DNA of 64,000 bases from Dysidea avara (GCF_963678975.1 NC_089272.1:57048713-57112712), one strand, 5' to 3'; counted from the stretch's first letter, positions 28,508 to 40,466 are shown. Numbers and translations are program-made. The notes: generated by a model not told the origin, from the letters alone.

Positions 28508-29406
28508 CACATTAACTATGGAGAACCAGTAGTGTCAATAATTTGTACGTATATATATTCTAACTACAGCTATTTAGCAAGTAATATCCATGTACATGTG
28601 CAGTGACGACTGCACAAGGACTGGTGTTTCAAGTATTGCTACAATGTGCATGTTGAATTGTAATTTAATAAATTAAGCTACATCCACACAAGTGTAAACT
28701 ATACACAGCATAAATAAAAACAATGTAACAACACTATATATGAGCTACTCCCACACTGACTGTACTTCCCTTTTATTACTGAGAATTGATGCTCCCTGTC
28801 AATGCATGTAATAAAATAGAGTATCTAAATCAGACCTGGATATTGTATATATCGGCTGGGATAAATTAATAATCTTAAAGTTTAGTAGAGGTAATAAGGG
28901 AGGTTGCCTACACCTGCAGCAGTAGAAACTTAACTTCAGTCATTGTCATACATTCAACACTAGAGATCATATAAAGGGGAGCTAGAGATTCATATGGTCT
29001 TGAAGAAACCTAATGTATTATTTTAGTGAAGAAATTTAGTGTATTTGTGTGGTGAGTGTGTGTAAACAAAAAGTAGCATTACCAAAATTAATTATAATTA
29101 TTAGGTAGTCAAAGTACAATTTTTCTGCACTGGTAGATTAAATGTTGAATAAGTGACGTGGCTTAAGTGTAAAAGAGAAAAAAAAATTAACACAGCACAA
29201 AAAATTTGTTTTACAAAAGTGATAACCTTTATGCTGTAGCTAGCATTATATTTGGTGATCCACTAATTAATTAATTTCTTACCCTATAGTAACATCTCCC
29301 CTCACACACTAATATGTACCAATCAACCTCTCTAGTTACAATATTATCATATCATGTAAACAAGTAGTAACCATGGTAATAATAGATTACATCATACAAA
29401 CACAAT
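28508..29406. other. Intergenic, convergent gene ends
   Basis: AT-rich spacer between the MMAA poly(A) signal and the stop of the minus-strand NHL copy. From about 29,280 onward it is similar to 49,917-50,038, so the NHL duplication includes its 3' flank. No gene seen. Confidence 0.5.
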
Positions 29407-30049
29407 TTAACTGTTAGTAATAATTTGTAGTCTCTTGTTGTTCCCCTCTACAACATAAATATTGCCAGTAGAACTGATTGATATACCATTAATGTTATCA
29501 AATTCTCCTTGTTGAGATCCCTTCTTTCCAAACACACTGATCAACTGATGGGTGGGGCTCCATACTCTAATACTTGTACCATTATCACAACCAGCGATGA
29601 TGTGACCATCAGGGCTAACAGTAATGGCCCATGGCCAGGTACATGTTATCCTACTAATAAAACTGCCAGTATGACTGAAGAGACGAATGTGATCACTGTA
29701 GTAGTCACTAACTAACACTCTATTGTCAGAAGCAATTGCTATTTTAACAGGAAACCGAAATTGTCCAGGGTTGTACCCGTAACTGCCAAATGTAAATGCA
29801 AATTTATCATCTTGTTGGAATACCTGGACTCTGTGATTACCACTATCTACAACATACAACATTTTATTACTACTGAAGACTAGTCCTCTAGGTCTATTAA
29901 ACTGGCCATTGTTGTTCCCTCTATTGCCACCAATTACTGATAAGAGTTTGCCTTGTAGGGAATACTTCTTCACTTGATGGCTAAAATACTCACTGACAGC
30001 TATGATGCCATCCTTACTGACTGCTACACCTTCAGGCGAGTCCAATCTG

Positions 30050-30798
30050 TAGGGACCCGCCGATTATATGCTCATAATTTTACCTATTATGCTATGCTGC
30101 ACTGCTAAAAAATTTACCTATTATGCTTAAATTTATGCTCAATACTTACCCATTATGCTCAAATTATGCCCAATTATTTATGCCTCGTTCTCATGCTCTA
30201 CTTATAATTTCCAGTTTATGGATAAATAATAAGTGGCTGAAGCACAAACTTACTTGTCAAACTGTATATTACAGAGAAGATCGATATACTCTAATAGAAC
30301 AGTCAGCTATGTGATTGTTCTATTAGAGTTACTGACTGTTCTATTAGGGTATATCGATCTTTCTTATAGCTACTTTGACAATGGCGGATCCAGGATGGGG
30401 CATTTGGGGCAAATGCCCCCCCTTCAAGAAATTGCATACAAGATCGAGATACTCTAATAGAGCAGTCAATTGCTCTAATAAAGTAGTCACAATGTTCATG
30501 AGGCAGTGTAGCTTACCCATGAAGTTATAAATAGGATTTTATTTTACATAACATACGTGATATAATATATTTGGTAAAAGATCACTAGCTATTATTGTTG
30601 TGACTTTTTTTTTTTTTTGCTCTTCAACTTTTTTCAGCAAAATGCCCCCCTCTTTCCAAACTCTGGATCCGCCCCTGTTTGATAAGCAAGGATTCATACT
30701 ATTACACAAATATTCTACCCATTATGCTAGCATTATGCTCAATGCTTTCAGGCACCTATTATGCTCATAATTATGCCAGCATAATCGGCGGGTCCCTA
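30050..30798 (-). mobile_element. hAT-type MITE, TAGGGACCCGCCGATTAT termini
   Basis: Perfect terminal inverted repeats TAGGGACCCGCCGATTAT, flanked by an exact 8-base target duplication CCAATCTG (30,042-30,049 and 30,799-30,806). An 8-base duplication and a TAGGG start fit the hAT superfamily. The inside repeats 'cataattatgagcataatag'-like words. It carries no transposase. A second element (30,379-30,677) is nested in it. The cleaner 445-bp copy at 35,958-36,402 is in the opposite orientation. Confidence 0.92.
30379..30677. mobile_element. GGCGGATCCAG MITE nested in hAT MITE
   Basis: Left end CAATGGCGGATCCAGGATGG, right end inverted (ACTCTGGATCCGCCCCTG). TTTGA flanks both sides. Compared with the uninterrupted copy at 36,040-36,080 this block is extra, so the insertion is directly visible. 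G/C homopolymer stretches lie inside both ends. Confidence 0.8.
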
Positions 30799-33385
30799 CC
30801 AATCTGTTGTCATCACTTCCTTGTCCAATCACTGATAACAATGTCATGTTACAGTCTAACACTATCACACACTTGTTAGTATAATCACAAACAACTACTT
30901 CACCATGTACTCCTATAGCAACATCATGGAGTTCACCAAACTTGTTCCCTCCATAATCAGTCACCACACTACAATCTTGTTATCTCATCTTGTTGTATAG
31001 TCTCTCAGTACAACTGATATCCTACAGTAACATGACAGGATCATGTGATCTACTGTACACTTATACTAATAATACTGGTGATGTCACTTCCTGTATGTAT
31101 AGGAAATGTGATGACATACATAGTGTGGTGAACTATAATTGTAAATTTTATATATATACTTTGATCTCTGAAAATACAGGTATGTCTTTTAAATTGACTA
31201 CTTATTGAGACCAACTACAAGGGTCATGGTGGATCATACAGTAAAACTAACAGATTATAGAACAGCAGTTGAAACCCACAATCAAACTTGTACTAGGTTT
31301 TAAATATACTTTAGAAAATAATTTAAGGCTATGTAACCTAGCTCTAACACTTGAAAATGAGTAATCTGGACACTTTGTAATGTTCCAAAGTATCCCTTAG
31401 GGTGTATACTGATATGGTAAATCAGGACACTATTGGTCTGTCCTTAATACACAGGTTTCACTGTAATGGTGTACATATCCACAAAACACTCTAATAGAAC
31501 ACACATTATTCCTTACTTGTGAGGACTGTCTGGGATGTGTTGTCCATTAATTACAATTGATATCACATGATCTCCAAGTGTCCTGGGAGTGAAGGATACT
31601 GTGTAGTTTCCACCACCAATGTCCAGGACAGGTTTAACTGCTATACTGACTCAAAGTTTTTGTTCATCACTAACACTTGTATGGTACCAGCCCTCCCAAT
31701 AGCATTATCATCATTGATATCTTTAAGTGTTAATACTAGTGAGTTTTCTTTGTTAATGATCACTACTGCTGGAAATGATACTTTACATTTACTACAAAAA
31801 GTACCAATGCAACCATGTAAATACTGTAGTAGAGTATCTGTGGCATAAAATAGCATGTGAAACATGCCAATCCAGGGATCTGGTGTGTGTTCCCCTGAGA
31901 AAGTTAGAGATTGATTATGAGAGTGATCTTAAGTAGTTTATCAAAACTATTATAAAAATTTACTTGACTATTATATTAGGGTGACTGCTCTATTAAGGTA
32001 CCTTGACTAGTTTTGAAAACCTCCTTGGAACTTCCATTGGATGGACTAGTCCGCTTTGATTATTTTGTACTGTTAGCCTTATGTTGTATACTGGTCTAAT
32101 AGTGTGTAGAGTTGGTAACAGGACATTGTTTCCAGGAGACACATATCCACTAGATTGTAACACATGGTAATGATGACATCACATCTTGTAATGTGTCCTC
32201 ATGTTTGTCTATACTAGTTCATGTACCAAAAATGGTTTAGTGGCGTGTACTGAGAAAGCTTGTCTACCAGGTAATGTCCTTGATGGTGTTACATGGTACA
32301 ACATATCACTTGTTACAGCTGATTCTTGTGCATCAGTGACCTGTCCTACAGGATCACAGTGTGAGGTATACAAGCCAACTGGTGAAACATTTTGAAATCC
32401 ATCATGTGATCTTGATAATGGAGGATGTCCAACTGGTCGGACCTGTTCACTACAACAGGTTCAGTGTGTTAGAGCTCCATATCCTCCTGTGGTCCAGTGT
32501 AGTAAGTTATAAGATTATTACTCAACAGCACTTGGACATTATACTTTTGAACAGTACCCAAAAATCACCCACGTGCACTATGCTCAAGAAATTCCCAAAA
32601 TTACATACATTACAGGGCTGGGAGAAGCATCAAATTATTGGTCAGGCAAAGCTATCAAAACTTGGTAATGGTAAAATTTCATGACTAACTTACTGTGACA
32701 GTAAAATATTGGTCAGGTTCTTGCCTGGGCTGCCTGGGCACTTCCCCCAGCCCAGCATTAGAGTAATGATTCAGCTTCATTCTTTCTTTTAGCTGGTTGA
32801 TAGGCAGCTCCAGGATCGGTTTCTGATCAGGAGTATAGCTGGACTTTTGGTAAAGACCACAACAAAGCAAAAAAGGTAACTACCTAATAAATGCCCTCTT
32901 TATAGCTACACAGCTTGCTACACTGCTTCTGTGACTGTTCAGTTTATTAGAGTGATTTACTGCTCTATTATGCAAATCAATGCAAAATATATTTAGCTGC
33001 TTGAATACACTTGACTGGTTTCTGAAAACCTCAGAAACTTCACTGGAGCTTCCCCTGATTACAGTAATCCATCACTGTTAGAGTATCTTATAACTGATTG
33101 TTCAAGATGTCAGCAGATTCAGCACTATATTCCTGATGCCCAATGCCCATGTGTACCAGTTATTAATGAAATGATGTCACATCCTCATTGTTTGTTACAT
33201 GTGAGTCAGTGACCTGTCCTACAGGATCACAATGTGAAGTGGTGAAACATTTTGTAATCCATCTTGTGATCTTGATAATGGAGGATATTGACCTGTTCAC
33301 TACAACAGGTCCAGTGTAGAACTCCATGTCCTCCTGTGGTGCAGTGTAGTAAGTTCATATCATCTGGTTCTTAGTGTGTCACCAT

Positions 33386-33416
33386 TACTCCCCCCCCCCC
33401 CCCCCCACCCCCCCAG
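33386..33416. repeat. Poly-C polypyrimidine tract
   Basis: Eighteen or so consecutive C bases form the polypyrimidine tract directly before the TIL exon. The intact gene has a shorter poly-C at 37,863-37,873 in the equivalent place. Confidence 0.9.
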
Positions 33417-33607
33417 AATGTCCTATAAAGGGTCAGGTGTTCACAACATGCGGTACAACATGTCCCCCAACATGTAATGATCCAGGACCAGTGATATGTA
33501 CACTACAGTGTGTGGTTGGTTGTCAGTGCCCAACTGGTACTATACTAAATGAGAAGAAATGTGTACAGCCAGCTGCAGATCAATGTGATTAGTGTTATCC
33601 CATCACT

Positions 33608-34262
33608 CATAGGCGGATCTGAGGGGGGGCCAAGGGGTGCTGTGCCCCCCCTGGCCTTTCTCTTGCCCCCCTTGGGCTCACAGTTGATACCAGAAACTGG
33701 AATCATGTATTCATACTGTATTCAGAAGTATAGAAAGCAAATGGGCAAATAGAAGACAACAATTGTAAATGTACTTTACAGTTATACTGTACATTGTAAA
33801 GAAAGTGAGACATATAAGTTTGAATTTTTGTGCCAAGATCGAGATACTCTAATAGAGCAGTCACTACTCTAATAGAACAGTCACAATTGTAATGTCATTA
33901 CAACAATACTAGCTATAGCTACACCTTATCTCTATTTAGCACACTTTACCATCAAATAGGCTTTATCTCAATTAGGCTAACTAATCTTTATATTATGCAT
34001 TGTAAGCATACACTTTGTTAGCTAAATGCTATCAAAAATGCTCCCAGATTCAAACCTAGGAAGTCTAATTTTAAAATTTTTTTCGCCAACTACAGTCTTA
34101 CAACCGTATGTCTATCATTCATCCAACTATACTGAATGAAGTTATGTAACTAAATATAACTTGCGTACTAGAATTCCTCTTAGTGGAATAAACACTTTTG
34201 TACACTAAAACTTTTTGCCCCCCCTTGGCCCCCCCTGACAATGCCTCCTAGATCCGCCTATG
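33608..34262. mobile_element. GGCGGATCT-ended MITE, exact 8-bp duplication
   Basis: Ends CATAGGCGGATCT … AGATCCGCCTATG (perfectly inverted over 11-13 bases), flanked by exact CCATCACT at 33,600-33,607 and 34,263-34,270. An 8-base duplication and these ends fit hAT (Tip100-like termini). Poly-G/poly-C lies inside each end, and the CTCTAATAGA-CAGTCA unit occurs at 33,841-33,890. Confidence 0.9.
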
Positions 34263-34602
34263 CCATCACTGAACTGTATACCATCACATCACTTTACTAT
34301 GTGTCATTAGAGTGTCCTCCCATCTGTTCCCCTCAGTTCTGTAGCAATCCAAGGAACAGATACAGACCAAGTAGTCGGTGAGTATGTCCCTGTACTCTAC
34401 TAATAATAAATATTTCACATTTATATCCTCACTGTACCACCGTGTCCTGACACGTGTCGTAAAACATATTGTAAAGCCTGTTACTACTCTGATACTGCTC
34501 TCCCCACCCCCTCACGATGTACCAACGTGTGTCACTTCCTTCCCAGTTTAAAATGTCTAAGGAGTTGGGCATCATGTATTGGACGTTGTAGCAACCACTA
34601 CG

Positions 34603-35957
34603 TGAGTCACATTATGGTTACCATGTTGTCTTGTGTAGTGGAGGAAATCTTCTACCTTCCATTGTTATGAGTACATCACCATTACACCCTGTAGTTAGTT
34701 ATATGGCTACATCATTGTCTATTGTTTCAGTTTAGCCAACAATTCAATAATGTAGGGGTTTACTCAATTTTGTTGCTCAGTATAGGGATGTCCCTCAGCA
34801 TTTCTAGTATAACAAATACCTGTCACATATGTGGTCATGTTGTACTTGTCATGTGACCACACTTAAGATTAAAGCCATGTTAGTATGTCGCCATATTTGG
34901 TGCATATAATAGCTCCTCCAAACATTTTTGGAGTATGTGTTAGTTACTAGCATGTTCAGTACCACCAAGAGTTCACAATAGGGAATATTATGAACTCTTG
35001 GTACCACTAATACATAGCTATCAGGTATGACACGCCATCATCATGTGATCCCTGCAGGTGTCGTGTAAGGACATGTACTAAGTTATTTTGGAGTTTACTA
35101 TCAGCATCTTCTGAGAGAGCTGCACTCTAATTAGTATAAGACTGAATGATCCATTACTATTGTAATACAATATGGATAGCTACTATTATGTGTATAGCTT
35201 TACACCACTGAACAGCTTGTTGTATGCGTTCTTTAGCTTTCTTTATAAGAAATCTTAAATGATAGTAGCTATATAAGTATAGTTTGGTGGTTTACCTGTA
35301 ATCATATAACATTGTCTATTGTTTATCCAACAATGGAGAACTGTGTGTGGTAGTCACTTCTTGCACAATAAGATGTTTACAGGATAAGAATATCTCTCAA
35401 CACTTTTAGTGCAGCAAAGACCTGTACGTGTGGTCATGTATAGGCCAAACTTGAGGCCTTATAAGGTTTTACTGCCAAATACTTGGCAGAGTTGATTTAT
35501 ACAGTTACTTCAGTGAACCTTGGTAACCCAGTATATAGACCACAACAAATACATGCACAATAGGTAGCCATACTTGAAACTGAATTATAACTTTCTAGCC
35601 ACGTATAGCAAATTTAAAATGTTTCTTTTTCATTCAGCATCTCCACCCCATACCAGCTCTGCATACAAAACAAAGCAATGAGTTTATCTGGCAAATATCT
35701 GTCCCCTAGAATATGATGACACAACACTTATGATGTCATTTCTAAGGTCATTTCTATCAGAGAAAATATTACACAATAATTTTCCAAGTGTTAACTTGTC
35801 TAACAGGTATAGTAACTACATAACATATTATATCACCATAATAACCAAATGTGGAAACTAATTATGTCAGTAGTTGACATCACATGACATCATAATAATA
35901 TAACTTCTAGTCTCACAGCTTATTTTGTTGCTTTACAGATCAATGTGTGCATACAGC
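34603..35957. other. Gene-free spacer between the two TIL-type copies
   Basis: AT-rich, no coding exon recognised. 'catttctagtataacaaatacctg' at 34,800 and 'cacttttagtgcagcaaagacctg' at 35,400, together with matching 'aacaat' flanks at 34,740 and 35,325, suggest an internal imperfect duplication of about 600 bases. Confidence 0.4.
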
Positions 35958-36402
35958 TAGGGACCCGCCGATTATGCTGGCATAATTATGAGCATAATAG
36001 GTACCTGAAAGCATTGAGCATAATGCTAGCATAATAGGTAGAATATTTTGTAACAGTACGAATTCTTGCTTATAAAAATAGCTATCACAGAAAGATCGAT
36101 ACACTTTAATAGAACAGTCAGTAACTCTAATAGAACAATCACATAGCTGACTGTTCTATTAGAGTATATCGATCTTTTCTGTGATGTGCATTTTGACAAG
36201 TAAGGTTGTGCTTCAGCCACTTATTATTTATCCATAAACTGGAAATTATTAGCAGAGCATGAGAACTGAGGTATAAATAATTGGGCATAATTTGAGCATA
36301 ATAGGTAAGTATTGAGCATAAATTTTAGCATAATAGATAAATTTTTGAGCAGTGCAGCATAGCATAATAGGTAAAATTATGAGCATAATCGGCGGGTCCC
36401 TA
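35958..36402 (+). mobile_element. hAT-type MITE, TAGGGACCCGCCGATTAT termini, copy 2
   Basis: Same termini as the element at 30,050 but reversed and without the nested insertion (445 bp). Exact 8-base duplication CATACAGC at 35,950-35,957 and 36,403-36,410. Confidence 0.93.
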
Positions 36403-36669
36403 CATACAGCTGCAGAGAAAAATGACATGGTCTGAAAGAAACTAGCTACTATATATGTTGTAGGATAACACTACTGGCTAGCTATTTTGTAAAATAAAAT
36501 TTAATAATCAATGAGCTAATTAAGTTATGGAACTTTGCACCACACACTGCATGTCATAGTTCAAATGATGTCATTGTGTTACATCGTCAACAGAAGTCAC
36601 ATGATCTCATTGTCAAGGTTACTATATAAAGACTACTACATCCTTATAGACTTTATTAACTGTTAAAAG

Positions 36670-38649
36670 ATGAACAGTGTGATATTAGTACTAGCTGTGC
36701 TTGTTTCAAGCAGTTTAGCAGACTCCAGTGAGTGGCTATCGCAGTATGGGTGAATAACTATTTGTCTGTCAATAGGATCATCATGTCCAATAAGGGGTCA
36801 AGTGTTCCAGGCATGTAAGACCTGTCCAGCTACCTGTACTAATCCTGGTCTGTTGTGTACTCTACAATGTCAACCAGGGTGTGGTTGTCCTCCTGGAAAA
36901 CTCATTGATGTTACTAATAATAGATGTGTACGGCCCAAGCAGTGTCCTATTGATTGCTCTGTAAGTTCAGTTGAAACAGTTAGAAGTCACAAGAAGGGTA
37001 TAATGCAGCCTGTAACCACAAGCTGGTTGCAGGAAAAATAATCATTAAAGTGGGAGCAATATAGCCAACACCTAGAGAAAGCTAACCCAGAACAGCTAAC
37101 ATGAGTTAACAGGCCACCAGAACACTGGCCAAGTTGTGAGTGTTCTTCCAACAATTTTGAGCCCTAACACTTGTAATGTATCATTTGTGACTAGTAACAA
37201 TTACTGTAAGGAGTTACAATTACTCTAGAGTATAGAATACTTTATCCAATAGGAGATGTCCATTATTAATTATCTTTCATCACTGTTATAGCTGGTGAAG
37301 TGTGCTCTACCAGAGTGTGCTACTGGAGTAGGTACTGGAACAATTCCTGGTCAATGTTGTCCTTCATGTGGTAAGTAATTTCATCTGTTATCATTGAATA
37401 TTATACTGGTCTAATAGTGTGTAGAGTTGGTAACAGGGCATTGTTTCCGGGAGACACATATCCACTAGATTGTAACACATGGTAATGATGACATCACATC
37501 TTGTATTGTGTCCTCATGTGTGTCTATACTAGTACATGTACCAAAAATGGTTTAGTAGCTTGTACTAAGAAAGCTTGTCTACCAGGTAATGTCCTTCAGT
37601 ACAACCTGCATAATAAATACCATCATATCACCTGTATAGATCCTTGTGCATCAGTGACCTGTCCTACAGGATCACAATGTGAAGTGTTTGGACCAACTGG
37701 TGAAGCATTTTGTAATCCATCATGTGATCTTGATAATGGAGGATGTCCAACTGGTCAGACCTGTTCACTACAACAGGTTCAGTGTGTTAGAGCTCAATGT
37801 CCACCTGTGGTCCAGTGTAGTTCTAGTAAGTTACCTTGTGGCTCATAGTGTGTCACCATTAGCCCCCCCCCCCATCCAGAGTGTCCTATAGAGGGTCAGG
37901 TGTTCACAACATGTGGCACAGCATGTCCCCCAACATGTAATGATCCAGGACCAGTGATATGTACACTACAATGTGTGGTTGGTTGTCAGTGTCCAACTGG
38001 TACTGTGCTAGATGAGAAGAAAAGGAAATGTGTCAAGCCAGATCAATGTGGTTAGTGTTATCCCATCCCACTGAGCTGCATAACGCTAATCAGTGTCACC
38101 TAACTTAGCTACAGTCAGTGTCCCCTGTACATTAGGTCAACCCATTAACTTACCTATTTATGTGGTTTAGTATGGTCACTAAGCTGAACTTGTTACAACT
38201 CTAGCTACAAATCCTTGTGCTGCTGTTCAGTGTTTGAAAGGATCAAATTGTGAAGTATTTGAACCGACTGGGGAGCCATTTTGTACCCCATCATGTAGTC
38301 TTGATAATGGAGGATGTCCTGATGGTCAGATATGTACAATACAAGATGTTGTGTGTGTCAGAGCTCCATGTCTTCCAGCAATCAAGTGCAGTGAGTTACT
38401 GTAACAACAATTGCTTCAATGCAACTTGTTAATTCTTCTCTTATAGCTGATCCTTGTGAGTCAGTGACCTGTCTTACAGGATCACAATGTGAGGTATACA
38501 AACCATCTGGTGAAACATTTTGTAATCCATCTTGTGATCTTGATAATGGAGGATGTTCAAGTGATCAGATCTGTTCACTACAAGTAGTTCAGTGTCCTAG
38601 AGCTCCATGTCCTCCAGTAGTACAGTGTGCCCATCCATTCAAAGGATGA
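36670..38649 (+). CDS. Secreted cysteine-rich protein with two TIL domains
   Basis: Exons: 36670-36727, 36776-36960, 37292-37370, 37640-37825, 37880-38050, 38205-38390, 38447-38649 (TGA). All phases agree. Exon 1 is a signal peptide (MNSVILVLAVLVSSSLADS). Exon 2 is a 10-Cys TIL (trypsin-inhibitor-like) domain starting CPIRGQVFQACKTC. Exon 3 is a short VWC-like piece ending CCPSC. Exon 5 is a second TIL (CPIEGQVFTTCGTAC). Exons 4, 6 and 7 are three copies of a module of about 60 residues: C-x-x-V-x-C-x-x-G-S-x-C … CNPSCDLDNGGC … CSLQ-x-V-Q-C … PC-PP-VVQC. I do not know a family name for this module. All three, and TIL 2, are phase 1-1 exons, so shuffling keeps frame. TIL proteins commonly inhibit serine proteases; that role is an inference here. 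A CTKNG-type exon remains in the third intron but cannot be spliced in phase. Confidence 0.82.
37534..37589 (+). pseudogene. Orphan exon relic (CTKNGLVAC)
   Basis: Between AG at 37,532-37,533 and a GTAATG donor lies a frame reading CTKNGLVACTKKACLP. It needs an upstream phase-2 donor, but the exon before it ends in phase 1; phase 1 gives an early TAG. The same segment with the same phase occurs at 32,213-32,268. Either its partner exon was lost or it is skipped. Confidence 0.5.
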
Positions 38650-39797
38650 GCTAGTTGTGGCACGAGACTAACAATATAGTTCATTATGTATAGTATATTA
38701 GGCACATGCTACTAACATCAATTATTGTACATTGCATTAGGCACATGTGACTAACAGTATGGTCTATTATTGTACATTGTATTAGTACATGTAATAACAA
38801 TACTACTATATTACAGGAGTAATATATCGCATACCCCTACACAAAATCACTCCTATATAATACAGGCAGGGACACCCAAAAACAGTGCAGGGTATTCAAT
38901 ATGGCACTCCATTGGCCCAGTGTAAACAAAAATGACCCATGGCTTCTGCTCCAATTTTCTCAGCACTAGTTCAGCTTTGTGACTAATACGCATCTAATGT
39001 ATATAGTAAGTTGAACTAAATAGCATAAAACTGATCAAACTTTGTTAACACAAGCTTTCAATGCACTGAGGTCCAATGTAGCTCTCAGTTCAGTCACCAA
39101 TATTTTGGTGAACTGCCTCACCTGTCTAAATTGTAGCTACGCCTTTGTGCTATTAGTTTTTACATCCATAACATGAGGGACTAATATTATTCAGTCGATA
39201 CACATCCTGTAGTCCATACAAAATGATGGCTATCCATGCATACAGTTTGAGCAAACTAAAGATATTATGTATTTACCAGATGTTTAAATTGTGTGTTTGC
39301 AATTTTGTAGATATGTACAGATATGACTTCTGCTATCTCATGGTGTAGTAGTAGTAGTAGTATACACTGATCTCTGAAATCACAATGGCTTGATGACATG
39401 GTTATTAAAAAAACAATTACCTCTGAGGCTAATTAAGGACATAGACTTGATCTTTTCACTGTTACACTCATTTTGGCATACCAGAGAACATATAGTACAT
39501 GCACTTTAGTCCTCCTTCATGTCCATTAAGCTTGGCTGACAGTGTAAGGTGTTGTTTCATGGTGCATGATGGCTTTCCTAAATGAACTTGTCATGCATTT
39601 TCTGCAGTGGGAAACGGGTGGATCCAGGAGCTGGCAAAGGGAGGGCACAAGGAAGTTCAGATACACATGTACCATTAAAAAGGGGAAACCACTCTGAGTA
39701 GCTATGATATAGCTAATTAGCTACGTAGTCTGTTATAATTGATGTACATATACACATGTAACACTTTCATACCTCAGATCAAAGGAACTGCCTAGGC

Positions 39798-39848
39798 TAC
39801 ATTTTGTATGTAGCCCAGCTAGCTGGGCTACATACGAAATGTAGCAGG
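39798..39848. repeat. Inverted repeat, 24-bp arms
   Basis: CTACATTTTGTATGTAGCCC and its inverse meet at AGCTAGCT with essentially no loop, so the transcript would fold into one hairpin. Confidence 0.85.
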
Positions 39849-40350
39849 GCTACAACTAGGCTGTTTTGACAGCTAGACTATTTTGACATAATTTTTATAA
39901 GGAAGATCAGGGATGAATGTGGTAATTACAACTATTATGCAATACTTTGAAGTTGTATTTAAAGCCTTAAATCGATCAGTTTAAAGTTACTTCATGTTTT
40001 TGAGAATACTTTTGATGTACTTGAAAGTGCTTTTGATGTGGTTTGGTATAGTTTCAAAAAAATTTCAACTATAGCACTAGCACTTACTATGTAAGGTTTT
40101 CAAAATGTTTAAGAAACCTATATCACTAAGAGATAGTTTTATTGTGGGATTCAGTTTGTCTCAATTGAGAGCCACAGTAGACTCAATTGTAAGCCACATG
40201 AAACCCACAATGTAAATAAAGTGCATCTTGCCTATATAGGTTTTATATACATTTTAGTAGTTTCTAAAAGAAAGAAACACTTAACAACACAAATAGGCAG
40301 ATCAAAGGAAATATTTCTTTGATCTACCCATGCAAAGTGTTACATATCAG

Positions 40351-40466
40351 CTGTAACACGGGGCATTCGGGCTTTGCCTGATATGTATGCCCTCTGCCCT
40401 CGGGCTTGCGGCCCTTGGGCAGTCGGGCATACATATCAGGCAAAGCCCTCATGCCCGTGTTACAAC
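40351..40466. repeat. GC-rich inverted repeat, about 50-bp arms
   Basis: TGTAACACGGGGCATTCGGG … its inverse …CATGCCCGTGTTACA. Both arms share GGGCTTTGCCTGATATGTAT and meet at a CCCTCGGGCTTGCGGCCC centre. Base composition is far richer in GC than the surroundings. A MITE or a foldback RNA source are both possible. Confidence 0.85.

Larger units (their letters stand above)
29407..31840 (-). pseudogene. Filamin-NHL repeat protein, copy 1, decayed
   Basis: Minus strand. A filamin-type repeat lies at about 31,517-31,840 (KCKVSFPAVVIINK … GGGNYTVSFTPRTLGDHVIS … IPDSPHK). One base is lost near 31,634, switching frame, and the exon ends at a GTAAG donor. NHL repeats follow at 30,807-30,970 and 29,407-30,041, with motifs such as NGQFNRPRGL, VVDSGNHRVQVF and NPGQFRFP, ending LQIITNS-stop. 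Filamin plus NHL is the C-terminal half of TRIM2/3/71-like proteins, and beta-propeller NHL domains bind RNA or protein. Damage: the hAT MITE at 30,050-30,798 splits a codon run; removing it and one target duplicate rejoins the frame. The first codons read Met-Arg-stop where copy 2 has Met-Arg-Gln. Any RING/B-box part is not seen. I call it a pseudogene. Confidence 0.75.
32201..34601 (+). pseudogene. Cysteine-rich TIL-type secreted protein, decayed copy
   Basis: Modules in order: a CTKNGLVAC segment (about 32,213-32,268); a 10-Cys module exon 32,319-32,501 with a TGA at 32,393-32,395 replacing the expected Cys codon; a shortened second module 33,201-33,348 with internal deletions; a complete TIL exon 33,417-33,589 (10 Cys) whose donor is mutated so it runs into TAG; then Cys-rich exons 34,311-34,377 (CPPICSPQFC) and about 34,441-34,601 (CPDTCRKTYCKAC…), the latter lacking an AG acceptor. 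A MITE (33,608-34,262) is inserted between. No signal-peptide exon is found. The 5' flank (32,080-32,215) is nearly identical to 37,385-37,525, so this is a duplicate of the gene at 36,670. TIL domains are usually serine-protease inhibitors. Confidence 0.75.
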
